A stretch of 64,000 nt of DNA from Chryseobacterium gleum. GTDB taxonomy: Bacteria; Bacteroidota; Bacteroidia; UBA10329. Every line of letters starts with the position of its first letter. The first letter of the stretch is position 1. Below the pieces are notes generated by a model. The model saw only the letters and a program-made list of their open reading frames with translations, was not told the DNA's origin and made no database searches. Shown piece after piece: positions 27,110 to 37,264 of this stretch. The stretch lies in the NCBI GenBank assembly GCA_945903645.1, contig CAMDOM010000006.1:1-64000 (forward strand), written 5' to 3'. A program made the translations under genes and the position numbers.

Positions 27110-28690
27110 ATGACCTTTAATTCACAATCAGCAAGTACAGCCGCTTTAACTGTCCTTCTTGCTACTGGTTCATTTTTCGCAAGTGCACAAACGGACAATG
27201 TCGGTATTGGTACTTCAACTCCGCATCCAAACGCAATTTTGGATGTTTCTTCATCATCTAAGGGTTTCTTGGCGCCACGTTTGAACACGTTGCAGCGTAC
27301 TTTGATGAATCCGTTAGCAACAGCGCAAGGTTTGTTGGTGTATGATACTGACCTTAGTGAGTTCTGCTATTGGGATGGTGCATTGTGGGTATGCTATCCT
27401 GCAAGTGGATTTGGAGGTGGTGGAACAACTGGCCCAACTGGCCCTGCTGGAGCTAATGGTCCTGCTGGAGCTAATGGTCCTGCTGGTCCAACCGGTGCTG
27501 CGGGAGTAGCTGGTCCTGCCGGACCTGCTGGCCCTGCTGGTGCTGCTGGCCCTACAGGTCCAAATGGAGCAAATGGATTACCTGGCCCTGCTGGAGCTGA
27601 TGGATTAAATGGAATTGATGGTGCTACAGGCCCAACGGGTCCTGCAGGAGGTCCAGTAGGGCCAACTGGGCCAACTGGAGCTGATGGTATTAATGGAATT
27701 GACGGAGTTGATGGTGCTGTAGGTCCCGCGGGTCCAGCAGGTGCAGCGGGTGCAACTGGCCCCGCAGGTGTGGCAGGTCCAGCTGGTGCTGCAGGGGCTA
27801 TTGGACCAACGGGTCCGACAGGAACTAACGGTACGAATGGCGCAAATGGTACTCCTGGTGCTGTTGGCCCTGCAGGTCCAACTGGTGCGACAGGCCCAGT
27901 GGGTTGTGGAACAGTGAATCTACTATTGAAATCAGCTGGTTCATCAGCAGTTTGCAGTCAGGTTTTTGATAACGGAACTAACGTAGGCATCTTCACAAAC
28001 ACGCCTGCATACCGTTTGCATGTGACCTCCAATTTCGCCAACGACTATCTTGGGGCCTTTGAGAACGGAGATGCTACTGGCTCGGCTCTTCTTGGAAGTG
28101 TGACGGGAACATTTAATGCATTAGGTGGAGCTACAACAAATGCCACAGGTTTGGGTGTGTATGGTGTTCATCTCTCCGCAACTGGTGCGGGGCTTGGTGT
28201 TTACGGGACCAGTAATAGCTCGGATGCTACTGGTGTTTTGGGTCAGGTGCCAACAACTGGAGCTTGGCTAGGTTATGGAGGTTATTTTACTGGTGGCTTG
28301 GGCTATGAAGATGGTCTGTATAATCTTTCGGACAGCCGTGTAAAAAAGAATGTATTGCCGCTAAATAGTGCATTGTCAAAATTGCTTCAGCTTAATGGTT
28401 ATACCTATCAGTATAGTGATGCTGCAGGAATGAATAAAAATGACAAGACGTACATTGGCTTCGTAGCTCAAGAGGTGAAATCAATTTTCCCAGAAGCTGT
28501 TGCTGAAAAATTGAGAAAAAGCACGAATGAAGTGGCTGGGAAATCTGGAGATGCAAGCGCATTTGGAAAAGAGACCTACAATGTTGTGGATTATGTTTCT
28601 TTGATTCCAGTGCTTGTGGAAGCCATAAAGGAACAGGAAGCCCGCATAAAAGGATTAGAGGCTACTGTGGAAGAACTAAAACGGAAATAG
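27110..28690 (+). CDS. Collagen-like surface protein with S74 intramolecular chaperone domain
   Basis: Product of 526 residues from ATG 27110. A signal peptide ends near SASAQ (residue 27). [18 protein letters not shown] module follows, related to the two copies in the 11925 protein. A collagen-like tract of about 52 Gly-X-Y triplets (residues 108-264) is rich in GPA, GPT and GAA, with a single one-residue interruption. A beta-rich stalk with LGVYG repeats leads to a C-terminal peptidase S74 domain (SDSRVKKNV with the expected cleavage Ser, then GFVAQEV and FPEAV). A charged helix closes the protein. S74 domains trimerise fibres and cut themselves off, so a trimeric collagen-like surface fibre is likely (inference). 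Confidence 0.88.
   Translation: MTFNSQSASTAALTVLLATGSFFASAQTDNVGIGTSTPHPNAILDVSSSSKGFLAPRLNTLQRTLMNPLATAQGLLVYDTDLSEFCYWDGALWVCYPASGFGGGGTTGPTGPAGANGPAGANGPAGPTGAAGVAGPAGPAGPAGAAGPTGPNGANGLPGPAGADGLNGIDGATGPTGPAGGPVGPTGPTGADGINGIDGVDGAVGPAGPAGAAGATGPAGVAGPAGAAGAIGPTGPTGTNGTNGANGTPGAVGPAGPTGATGPVGCGTVNLLLKSAGSSAVCSQVFDNGTNVGIFTNTPAYRLHVTSNFANDYLGAFENGDATGSALLGSVTGTFNALGGATTNATGLGVYGVHLSATGAGLGVYGTSNSSDATGVLGQVPTTGAWLGYGGYFTGGLGYEDGLYNLSDSRVKKNVLPLNSALSKLLQLNGYTYQYSDAAGMNKNDKTYIGFVAQEVKSIFPEAVAEKLRKSTNEVAGKSGDASAFGKETYNVVDYVSLIPVLVEAIKEQEARIKGLEATVEELKRK
27431..27901 (+). repeat. Gly-X-Y coding repeat (collagen-like)
   Basis: Tandem 9-nt units code for Gly-X-Y triplets, about 24 before and 28 after a one-codon interruption near 27647. 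Local exact repeats, for example the duplicated unit coding for GPAGAN near 27440-27480, make the tract prone to slippage and copy-number change. Confidence 0.85.
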
Positions 28691-28711
28691 ATTTTACGTT
28701 CTATGTTAAAG

Positions 28712-28742
28712 AAAAGGCTGGGGATTTCCTCAGCCTTTTTTG
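28712..28742 (+). terminator. Terminator of the collagen-like gene
   Basis: AAAAGGCTGGGG pairs with CCTCAGCCTTTT (one G-T wobble) across a short loop and is followed by T6. Confidence 0.85.
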
Positions 28743-28819
28743 TTTGTATTATCTAGCGGAGCAGAATAATTCCAATAGCTTCTCATTGGTGGGAAGTATA
28801 GAGCGACCCAAGCTGACAA

Positions 28820-28856
28820 CAAAAAAACCGCATCAGTATTATGAAGCGGCTTTTTG
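28820..28856 (-). terminator. Terminator of gyrB
   Basis: On the minus strand CCGC and GCGG close a hairpin flanked by AAAAA upstream and T7 downstream, 20 bp after the gyrB stop. The GC stem is short, so this is moderately supported. Confidence 0.6.
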
Positions 28857-28875
28857 GTAATCTGGGATGAAGTAA

Positions 28876-30924
<2,049 letters not shown>

Positions 30925-31131
30925 TTATTAACAAAAGGTGAACAATAGAATTACGAATTGCGAATTACCTATAATGTTTCGAAGATAGGAGAAGACGTTC
31001 GAATGCATACATTGTGCCGGGATTTTGAAGATGGATACGGAAGTGGTGTTTGGATGAGAGAATACTCCATTTTTGCATTTCCAAGCTATGTTCAACCTAT
31101 TGTCCTCCTGAGGGCTAAACCATTGTGTCAA

Positions 31132-31161
31132 TTTCTAAAACAAATTCGATTGAGAAATTTG
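31132..31161 (+). promoter_or_regulatory. Candidate promoter for the FISUMP lipoprotein gene
   Basis: TTTC (31132-31135), an 18-nt spacer and GAAATTTG (31154-31161), one mismatch from TAnnTTTG, end 9 nt before the ATG at 31171. Confidence 0.35.
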
Positions 31162-31170
31162 GGTTTAAAA

Positions 31171-32046
31171 ATGGTTTGGTGTGCTGCAATTAGCATATTA
31201 CTGTGCGGCTGCGAAGGGCAGGGCAAGGACGATACAAATGTATGCGTGGAGTGTGTGATGGGAGGAATACAGCTTGTGGCATTGGGCGATAGCATGGCTA
31301 TGGTTCGGCAACAAGGGTCAGATTGCGGGCCTTTTGTTGTGAAATGGTCTAACGGGCAGGTGCACGAGATTTCCAAACCGTTTGATACGATTAGGCTGAA
31401 GGGCGAGCGCCAAATGGAAGTGGTATACACGGATGTCTGCGGAAACACTTCTAAGGCTGAGGCCCATTTTTGGCCCAAGGGCACCAAAGGCACGGTGACC
31501 GATATGCAAGGCAATTTGCATAGTACAGTTCAAATAGGTGGACAAACTTGGATGGCCGAAAATTTGCGTACTGAGTTGCCCCACAGTTGGTGTTTTGAAG
31601 AAAAAGAATTGCATTGCGAACTTTTTGGTCGGTTGTATCCGTGGTATGTTGCCCTAGAAGCCTGCCCTGAGGGATGGCATTTGCCAACTGATGATGATTG
31701 GAAACAGATGGAGCGGCAGTTGGGCATGGATACCACTGAACTTGATTTCGCCTATTTGCGGGGTGATGGTATAGGTGGGAAGCTAAAATCTGTAACCCAT
31801 CATTGGGATTATTTCAACGAGGGAGCAACGGATGAAAGCGGTTTTTCGGCCATGCCTGGTGGACCACGCTATCGCCTTGGCCAATATGGTATGGTGGGGC
31901 ATAATGCCACGTGGTGGACAGCCACTCAGGCCGATTCGGCTATGGCGTGGTTTCGCTATGTGGGCCATTCGCACAGCAAAGTGGGTAGGCTGTATAATGA
32001 AAAGATAGATGGCCACAGCGTGCGCTGCATCAAAAACAGCAACTAG
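31171..32046 (+). CDS. Lipoprotein with FISUMP (Fibrobacter major paralogous) domain
   Basis: Product of 291 residues. The start at 31171 (MVWCAAISILLCGC) gives a proper lipoprotein signal with lipobox L-C-G-C; longer in-frame starts give only an unlikely N-terminal extension. A Cys-containing Ig-like segment precedes the FISUMP domain, recognisable by the series VTDMQGN, TVQIGGQTWMAENL, LYPWYVALEACPEGWHLPTDDDW and SVRCIKN. The last part (SGFSAMPGGPRY, TWWTATQ) is also typical. The domain is widespread in surface lipoproteins of Bacteroidota and Fibrobacter, but its function is unknown. It converges on the DUF4369 gene with 3 bp between stops. Confidence 0.85.
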   Translation: MVWCAAISILLCGCEGQGKDDTNVCVECVMGGIQLVALGDSMAMVRQQGSDCGPFVVKWSNGQVHEISKPFDTIRLKGERQMEVVYTDVCGNTSKAEAHFWPKGTKGTVTDMQGNLHSTVQIGGQTWMAENLRTELPHSWCFEEKELHCELFGRLYPWYVALEACPEGWHLPTDDDWKQMERQLGMDTTELDFAYLRGDGIGGKLKSVTHHWDYFNEGATDESGFSAMPGGPRYRLGQYGMVGHNATWWTATQADSAMAWFRYVGHSHSKVGRLYNEKIDGHSVRCIKNSN

Positions 32047-32049
32047 CCT

Positions 32050-32787
32050 TTAATGACCAAGCTCATTTGGGGCAAATGTGGTGAGAATGCCTTGCGCTCG
32101 CTGCATCCGCTTGCCAAATTGGAGCATATAGATTGAGGTAGAATCTGCGGTGCGCAGGCGATAATATTGCGTGTTCATATATGCAAAGTCTTGCTGGGCG
32201 CTTAGCAAATGCAGTAAATACAGACCAATAATGGGGTCCGTGGTGGTGGTTACATATTGCTTCAGATTGGCGCGAAACAGTTGGTCGAGCGCTGCAAGTT
32301 GCCGGTGCATTGCAGCTACGGTCATGGTTGTATCTCCTTTGGTTATGCGTTGCTGCAGCTCTTTTTCGGTAGAGTTATATAGTTTAATACGATTTTTGTC
32401 TAATAGCACTGCTTTGTTGAAATGTTCGGCTCTTTGGTAGCCATCAATTTGCAAGGTGCTATGGTTGGTAAAAGTGTCCGATTGCAGCGTCATCTCCACA
32501 TTATCGAGCAGAAAAAGAAGGTCGTCTGTGCCAATGCGCAGTACACAGATGGAAGGTTCCGCCAAATTTCCTTCAAAACTAAAGCTGCCATCTGTGCTAA
32601 GGGTAGCCATGCCTATGGTGTCGGTAGCGTGAAACGTGCAGTAGAGTAAGGTCACTTTTTGGCTGGCCCTATCGGCAAAGCGGCCCGAAAGGGTAAAGCC
32701 ATTATGGGTATTGGAGCAACCCGCGAAGGTGGCCAAAAACAGGGCTGCCACACTGCCGCGAAGTATGTTTTTTACCAAGAAAGGCAT
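32050..32787 (-). CDS. DUF4369-type lipoprotein lacking a thioredoxin domain
   Basis: Product of 245 residues. A signal peptide ends in lipobox F-A-G-C (Cys23). The N-terminal part (FTLSGRFADRASQKVTLLY, then DGSFSFEGNLAEP) matches the DUF4369 beta domain that usually precedes a TlpA/thioredoxin-like domain. Here the second half is helical (IKLYNSTEKELQQRI and onwards) and ends without any CxxC, so the redox part is absent. It is last in a three-gene minus-strand operon, 11 bp after the 50-residue membrane protein. Role unknown. Confidence 0.65.
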   Translation of the reverse strand: MPFLVKNILRGSVAALFLATFAGCSNTHNGFTLSGRFADRASQKVTLLYCTFHATDTIGMATLSTDGSFSFEGNLAEPSICVLRIGTDDLLFLLDNVEMTLQSDTFTNHSTLQIDGYQRAEHFNKAVLLDKNRIKLYNSTEKELQQRITKGDTTMTVAAMHRQLAALDQLFRANLKQYVTTTTDPIIGLYLLHLLSAQQDFAYMNTQYYRLRTADSTSIYMLQFGKRMQRAQGILTTFAPNELGH

Positions 32788-32798
32788 GCAACAATGAG

Positions 32799-32951
32799 CT
32801 AATAGAGTTGATATTGAAAGGTGGTACCCACTTGGCCTCCTCTGTCAATCAGCACAATGATAAGTACTGCAAGCGCAACTAGAATGGGAATAGCGATGGC
32901 CATTATAGTCCACACGCTAAAGCGTTTGCGCGATTTTGTTGGTTTACTCAT
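32799..32951 (-). CDS. Small single-pass membrane protein, 50 residues
   Basis: The start at 32951 gives MSKPTKSRKRFSVWT followed by a strong transmembrane helix (about 16-37, IMAIAIPILVALAVLIIVL) and a short polar tail. The basic N-terminus predicts cytoplasmic-in topology. Its ATG overlaps the end of the SGNH gene by 8 nt (ATGAGTAA), and the DUF4369 gene starts 11 bp after its stop, so it is embedded in the operon. A longer frame from 33008 exists but overlaps the SGNH gene more and adds nothing plausible. Function unknown; it may assist its SGNH neighbour. Confidence 0.65.
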   Translation of the reverse strand: MSKPTKSRKRFSVWTIMAIAIPILVALAVLIIVLIDRGGQVGTTFQYQLY

Positions 32952-34083
32952 CGCGTGTGCGGTTTGGTTTGGGAGCCTTTTGGGGCCAATGGGCATGCAA
33001 ATGAGCACTTACCACATTGGCAATTGTAGAACATCCTTTGAGAGATGGATGTACTTGGTCTGCAAGCATTTCAGCATTGCCCGATAGGCCACGCAGATCT
33101 ATTATATGGCTTGAAGGCACAATGGTATCGGTAATGGCATGAAATGCATCCAGTACATCCATCACACATTTGGCACTAAGCGAGTGCCCGCTCCAATGAA
33201 AATTGCTGCTATCTATCTTGCTACGTACGAGCATGGTAGGCTGTTTCATTACAAACATCTCCATGCCGTTGCTTTGGCAAAAATCCTTTATAAGCCGCAT
33301 ATTGTCGGCATAAATGTGAAGCACATCTCGGTCAAAAGTGGTTTCAATGGGTTGGTTTCGTTCTTCTTCCACTATCACCACCCCTCGGCCAGGAGCAGCA
33401 TACAAGGCCAAGCGCAATCGAGATAGCAATTGCGACCACGCCACCCCTTTATCAAGTGCCATGGGGGCGAAGTGTTCCATATATTCTTTGTAGTGAAATC
33501 CGGTGCCACCATTTTTGTTGGAGCGCCAAAGGGTGGGCCATTCGTCAAGCCGATTTATGTAATAGCTATCGTTCCAGCCATGCACCACAACCACAATGTC
33601 GGGGCTAAAAAACCGAAGCCTACTCCAAAGCCTTCCGTACGATTCGAAGGTAGTGTAGCCACCCGCAGCACCGTTTATAAAATCGATGCGATGGCCTAAA
33701 GCCCGCAGTTGCGCAACAGTTTGCCACGGCCAAGTGATACTATCGGGCACATTAAAACCTGTGCCCGCGGTGCTCGACCCTCCCAAAAAAACAATGCGCA
33801 TAGTGCTGTCGGGTTTTTCGAAGCCAATTGGGGGCGTGCTGAAATGACCATGCTCGTTCACTGTTTTAGCTTCAGAAAATATGCCTGGCTTGGGCTGGTA
33901 GGCACAAAAGGCATCCTCATCTGCCCATTGATCTATGGGGCCTTGGCTCATGTTGATCCCCGTTAATGCTAGCAAATCTATGGGGGGCATCAATTCGCGC
34001 ACGGTTAACTCCGCCATCAGAAATACTATTATCGAAAGCACTGCGAATATGCCAACATCCGATGCGCGAAATTTTTCGTTCAT
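32944..34083 (-). CDS. Membrane-anchored SGNH/GDSL-type hydrolase
   Basis: Product of 379 residues with one N-terminal transmembrane helix (about 10-27). SGNH blocks are present: GGSSTAG (101-107, Ser103 the likely nucleophile), Gly in NGAAGGY (138-143), HGWNDSY with Asn171, and DQVHPS (Asp342 and His345). Family members are esterases or O-acyl/acetyl transferases acting on polysaccharides or lipids in the periplasm; the substrate is unknown. It is first of an operon with the 50-residue membrane protein and the DUF4369 lipoprotein. Its ATG lies 5 nt after a TAGGTTTG box. Confidence 0.85.
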   Translation of the reverse strand: MNEKFRASDVGIFAVLSIIVFLMAELTVRELMPPIDLLALTGINMSQGPIDQWADEDAFCAYQPKPGIFSEAKTVNEHGHFSTPPIGFEKPDSTMRIVFLGGSSTAGTGFNVPDSITWPWQTVAQLRALGHRIDFINGAAGGYTTFESYGRLWSRLRFFSPDIVVVVHGWNDSYYINRLDEWPTLWRSNKNGGTGFHYKEYMEHFAPMALDKGVAWSQLLSRLRLALYAAPGRGVVIVEEERNQPIETTFDRDVLHIYADNMRLIKDFCQSNGMEMFVMKQPTMLVRSKIDSSNFHWSGHSLSAKCVMDVLDAFHAITDTIVPSSHIIDLRGLSGNAEMLADQVHPSLKGCSTIANVVSAHLHAHWPQKAPKPNRTRDE

Positions 34084-34395
34084 GGTTTCAAACCTAATGA
34101 TTTATTGACGGAAGTGATGCGATTTATTTAATTTATCGAAAAATATTCAGCTTTAGTCGGCAATAATCTCTTATTTATCGAAACGGCTTCCACTTGCGCC
34201 CTGCACTTCTGCGGTTTGCACCCCGAAATTGGACTTGCAACTTTAATTTGGACAGATAGATAAGATACGAATCTGTTTGCCCTCTTTGAATTGAAAAGCA
34301 CATTATCCATCCTCAACGTCATCTGAATACTGACATATGATATCTGACCTTTAGCCCTCATCGACAAACATCAACCGAATTCCTATCTTGCCCGC
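34084..34395. other. Divergent intergenic region with an 11-bp direct repeat
   Basis: This 312-bp AT-rich region separates the SGNH operon and the AddB-like gene. It contains the SGNH -7 box, a weak box TATCTTG (34384-34390) 5 nt before the AddB-like ATG, and two exact copies of ATTTATCGAAA at 34131-34141 and 34173-34183. Apart from these I see no gene or RNA. Confidence 0.5.
34089..34096 (-). promoter_or_regulatory. -7 promoter box (TAGGTTTG) for the SGNH operon
   Basis: Exact TAnnTTTG on the minus strand, 5 nt before the ATG at 34083; predicts an almost leaderless mRNA. Confidence 0.5.
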
Positions 34396-37167
34396 ATGTC
34401 CAGCTTCCTCCATCAATTGGCCAACCGCTTGCTGCAAGCCCATGGCAACGATTTGAGTACTATTTGCGTGGTGATGCCCAGTCGCAGGGCAGGGGTGTTT
34501 TTTCGCAAGGCGCTGGCCGATAGTTCTACCCAAGCCATTTGGGCGCCAGCGGTGCAAAGCATCGAAGATTTTGTGATGGAGCGGTCGGGGCTTACGGCCA
34601 TAGACAAAACCACGTTGCTCTTTCGGTTCTATCAGGTGTATGAGCGCCATGCGCCCCATCCGCAACCCATTGCGCAGTTTGCCGCGTGGGCAGGCACGTA
34701 TTTGGCCGACATCAACGAAATAGACCTGAACCTGTTGGACGCCCAAGCGGTGTTTCACGAGCTCTATAGCGTGGAGCGCATTACGCGGTGGAACCCCGAT
34801 GGCAGCCCGCCCACAGATTTTCAGAAACGACACTTGGCTTTTGTGCAGCAGTTTGGGGTGTTTTACACCGCATTGCGTGCCGATTTATTGCAGCGCAAAG
34901 AGGCCTACCAAGGCATGGCGTTTCGCACCGTGGCCGAAAACATAGACCGCGACCTTGTCAGCCAGCCCTACAAGCAGGTGGTGTTTGCGGGTTTCAACGC
35001 CCTCACGGCTAGCGAAGAGCGCATTATGCAGGCATGGCAATTGAGCACTAGGGGCAGTATATTTTGGGATATGGATACCCACTATGTGGCCGACCCGATG
35101 CACGAAGCGGGGTACTACATGCGCAAATATTTGCGGGGCGATGGTGCGCTGAAACTGAACAAGGCGTGGGAGTGGCAGCATTCGCTCATAAGCGAAGCCC
35201 AGAAACAAATTTCGGTTATTGCGGTGCAACGCAAAGTGACGCAGGCCAAAGTGGCGGCCTCCATCCTAGCCCGAAAATTGACGGACAACCCAGAAGCAGA
35301 TTTAACCCGTACCGCCATAGTGCTCACCGATGAGCAATTGCTGATTCCCTTGCTGCACGCCCTGCCCACCCAGCTTCGGGGCGTAAACATTACGATGGGC
35401 TATGGCTTGCAATTTTCGCAAAGCGCAGTGTGCATTCAAAAGCTGTTTGACTTGTGGGAAAACACGGTGGCGCATGGGGGCAAGTTTTACCAACGCGACT
35501 TGGCCGAATTGTATCAAGACACGTTTTTTGCCGCCATCACGGGCCACGAACCTCAGCAGAAGCTGACGCAATTGCTCAAATCGCGTAAGGTGAGCCTACC
35601 TGTCAGTGCCATTGAAGCCACGAGTGCGGTGGAAATCCTTGTTTTTCAGCAGATGGATGCCGCGCCTGTGCCCTTTTTGCAGGGCTTGGGGCTGTTTTGC
35701 GCGGAGGTGCGCACAGCGCAAAGCACTAACCCAGCGCTGAAGTTGGAGATGGAATTTCTCTATCAGTTTGAAAAAATAGTGACCCGCCTAAGCGATTTGC
35801 TCATGGAGTTTGGCGCCATCAGTGACCTAAAAACCCTGCATGTGTTTTGGCGGCAATTGGTGCGCGGGGTGCAACTCGATTTCAAAGGAGAACCCCTTAG
35901 TGGGCTTCAAATTATGGGTATGCTCGAAACCCGAAATCTGGATTTTGATGAGGTGATTATGCTCGGGGTGAACGAAGGAAACCTGCCATCTACGGCTACT
36001 GCCAACTCGTACCTGACCCACGACATTCGCGGAGCATACGGCCTAGCACGGCAAAATGAGCGCGATGCGGTGACGGCCTACCACTTTTATAGATTGATGC
36101 AACGCGCCCAAAAAGTGACGCTCATCTACGACCAAGACACCGATGCCATGGGCAAAGGCGAAATGAGCCGCTATGTGCGTCAGCTGCAATTGGAAAAAGG
36201 GCCAAACGTAACGCTGAGCGAATTTCAGGTGGACCAGCAAGTGAAGGTGACCAAGTTTCGGCCTACCATCACCATAACCAAGGAGGACACCGAGCTGCAA
36301 AAGCTGCTCGCCCAAGCAGCAACGGGGTTTTCGCCTAGCGCGCTGAATACTTATCGCAATTGCGCGTTGCGGTTTTACTTTAGCTATGTGGCGGGATTTA
36401 AGGAGCAAAAGGAGTTTGCCGAACACATTGACCACGCCAATTTTGGCACAGCAGTGCACGATACACTGCATCACCTCTATCTTCCTTATATAAACATCCC
36501 GCTTACGGAAGAGAGGCTGCAAGCCATGTTGCCGTTAGTGAAGCCAGAATTGGACAAGCAGTTTCATGCCGTGTTGGCGTTGGACGAACCTTTGGAGGGA
36601 AGAAACTTGCTGGCCTATGAAGTAGCGGTTACCTATGTGGAACGGGTAATTCATCATGATATAGAAACCATAAAAGGTGGTCAAGTAATTACCATACTTA
36701 AGTTAGAAGACCCGCTAACCGGAACAATCAATGTTGATGGAACAGACATCCGTCTGAAAGGCATTGCCGATAGGGTAGACCAACTTTCTGACGGAACCGT
36801 GCGCATTGTGGATTATAAAACGGGTGGGCCATCTACCAAAACAAAAATTGCCGACCCTGAGGACTTGCTTAAAGATGGCTACGACCACTTTTTTCAATTG
36901 CTGATGTATCGCTTGATGTATGCCTCAGAAAGCGATGCGGAAAATGTTCGGCCTATGTTGTTTTATGTGCGGCAAAATGCCATGCCCAAGGAATTGGTGG
37001 TAGAAGAAGATGCAAAACGCCTGTTGGGCATGGATTTAAAGGAGTATGCCCATGCGCGCCTCACCGAACTTTTTGCTGAAATTTTAGACCCTGAAATTCC
37101 CTTTGCGCAAACGGAAGACGAAAAACGTTGTGCCTTTTGCGCCTTCACAGGCATCTGCCAGCGGTAG
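34396..37167 (+). CDS. addB: AddB-like PD-(D/E)XK nuclease/helicase-related protein
   Basis: Product of 923 residues, no signal peptide. The N-terminal and middle parts are degenerate UvrD-like helicase domains (VVMPSRRAGVFFRKAL in place of a Walker A). The C-terminal nuclease has GTAVHDTLH (His), ADRVD and IVDYKTG (Asp and Lys of the PD-(D/E)XK site). One Cys in YRNCALRFY and three in RCAFCAFTGIC form the four-cysteine iron-sulfur staple characteristic of AddB. With AddA it would resect double-strand DNA breaks. No addA lies in the window, so the partner must be elsewhere. The start at 34396 gives a good N-terminus. Confidence 0.8.
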   Translation: MSSFLHQLANRLLQAHGNDLSTICVVMPSRRAGVFFRKALADSSTQAIWAPAVQSIEDFVMERSGLTAIDKTTLLFRFYQVYERHAPHPQPIAQFAAWAGTYLADINEIDLNLLDAQAVFHELYSVERITRWNPDGSPPTDFQKRHLAFVQQFGVFYTALRADLLQRKEAYQGMAFRTVAENIDRDLVSQPYKQVVFAGFNALTASEERIMQAWQLSTRGSIFWDMDTHYVADPMHEAGYYMRKYLRGDGALKLNKAWEWQHSLISEAQKQISVIAVQRKVTQAKVAASILARKLTDNPEADLTRTAIVLTDEQLLIPLLHALPTQLRGVNITMGYGLQFSQSAVCIQKLFDLWENTVAHGGKFYQRDLAELYQDTFFAAITGHEPQQKLTQLLKSRKVSLPVSAIEATSAVEILVFQQMDAAPVPFLQGLGLFCAEVRTAQSTNPALKLEMEFLYQFEKIVTRLSDLLMEFGAISDLKTLHVFWRQLVRGVQLDFKGEPLSGLQIMGMLETRNLDFDEVIMLGVNEGNLPSTATANSYLTHDIRGAYGLARQNERDAVTAYHFYRLMQRAQKVTLIYDQDTDAMGKGEMSRYVRQLQLEKGPNVTLSEFQVDQQVKVTKFRPTITITKEDTELQKLLAQAATGFSPSALNTYRNCALRFYFSYVAGFKEQKEFAEHIDHANFGTAVHDTLHHLYLPYINIPLTEERLQAMLPLVKPELDKQFHAVLALDEPLEGRNLLAYEVAVTYVERVIHHDIETIKGGQVITILKLEDPLTGTINVDGTDIRLKGIADRVDQLSDGTVRIVDYKTGGPSTKTKIADPEDLLKDGYDHFFQLLMYRLMYASESDAENVRPMLFYVRQNAMPKELVVEEDAKRLLGMDLKEYAHARLTELFAEILDPEIPFAQTEDEKRCAFCAFTGICQR

Positions 37168-37237
37168 GTTACGTTTGAGATTCTGCTAGCATGCGATGCG
37201 ATAATTTTAGAAAAATGCGTTGCGTGGTAGGAAAAGT

Positions 37238-37245
37238 TAGATTTG
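37238..37245 (+). promoter_or_regulatory. -7 promoter box (TAGATTTG) for the type A substrate gene
   Basis: Exact TAnnTTTG, 19 nt before the ATG at 37265. A TTG at 37220-37222 lies 15 nt upstream of it. Confidence 0.45.
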
Positions 37246-37264
37246 TGCAACTAATTCACATCCA

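Noticed and set aside
27431-27901. Regular short repeats that could be read as a CRISPR or satellite array
   Set aside because: The period is 9 nt and in frame, coding for Gly-X-Y; there are no spacers of CRISPR length and no cas genes.
27110-28690. Prophage tail-fibre remnant
   Set aside because: S74 and collagen-like tracts occur in phage fibres, but this gene has a signal peptide, its own host-type promoter and terminator, and no other phage genes nearby.
30958-31170. N-terminal extension of the FISUMP lipoprotein from TTG 30958
   Set aside because: It would bury the lipobox at residue 85; the ATG at 31171 gives a normal lipoprotein signal and follows a promoter-like pair.
36043-36522. 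159-codon antisense frame inside the AddB-like gene
   Set aside because: It lies opposite conserved nuclease motifs and has no signal or domain; a consequence of codon usage on the coding strand.
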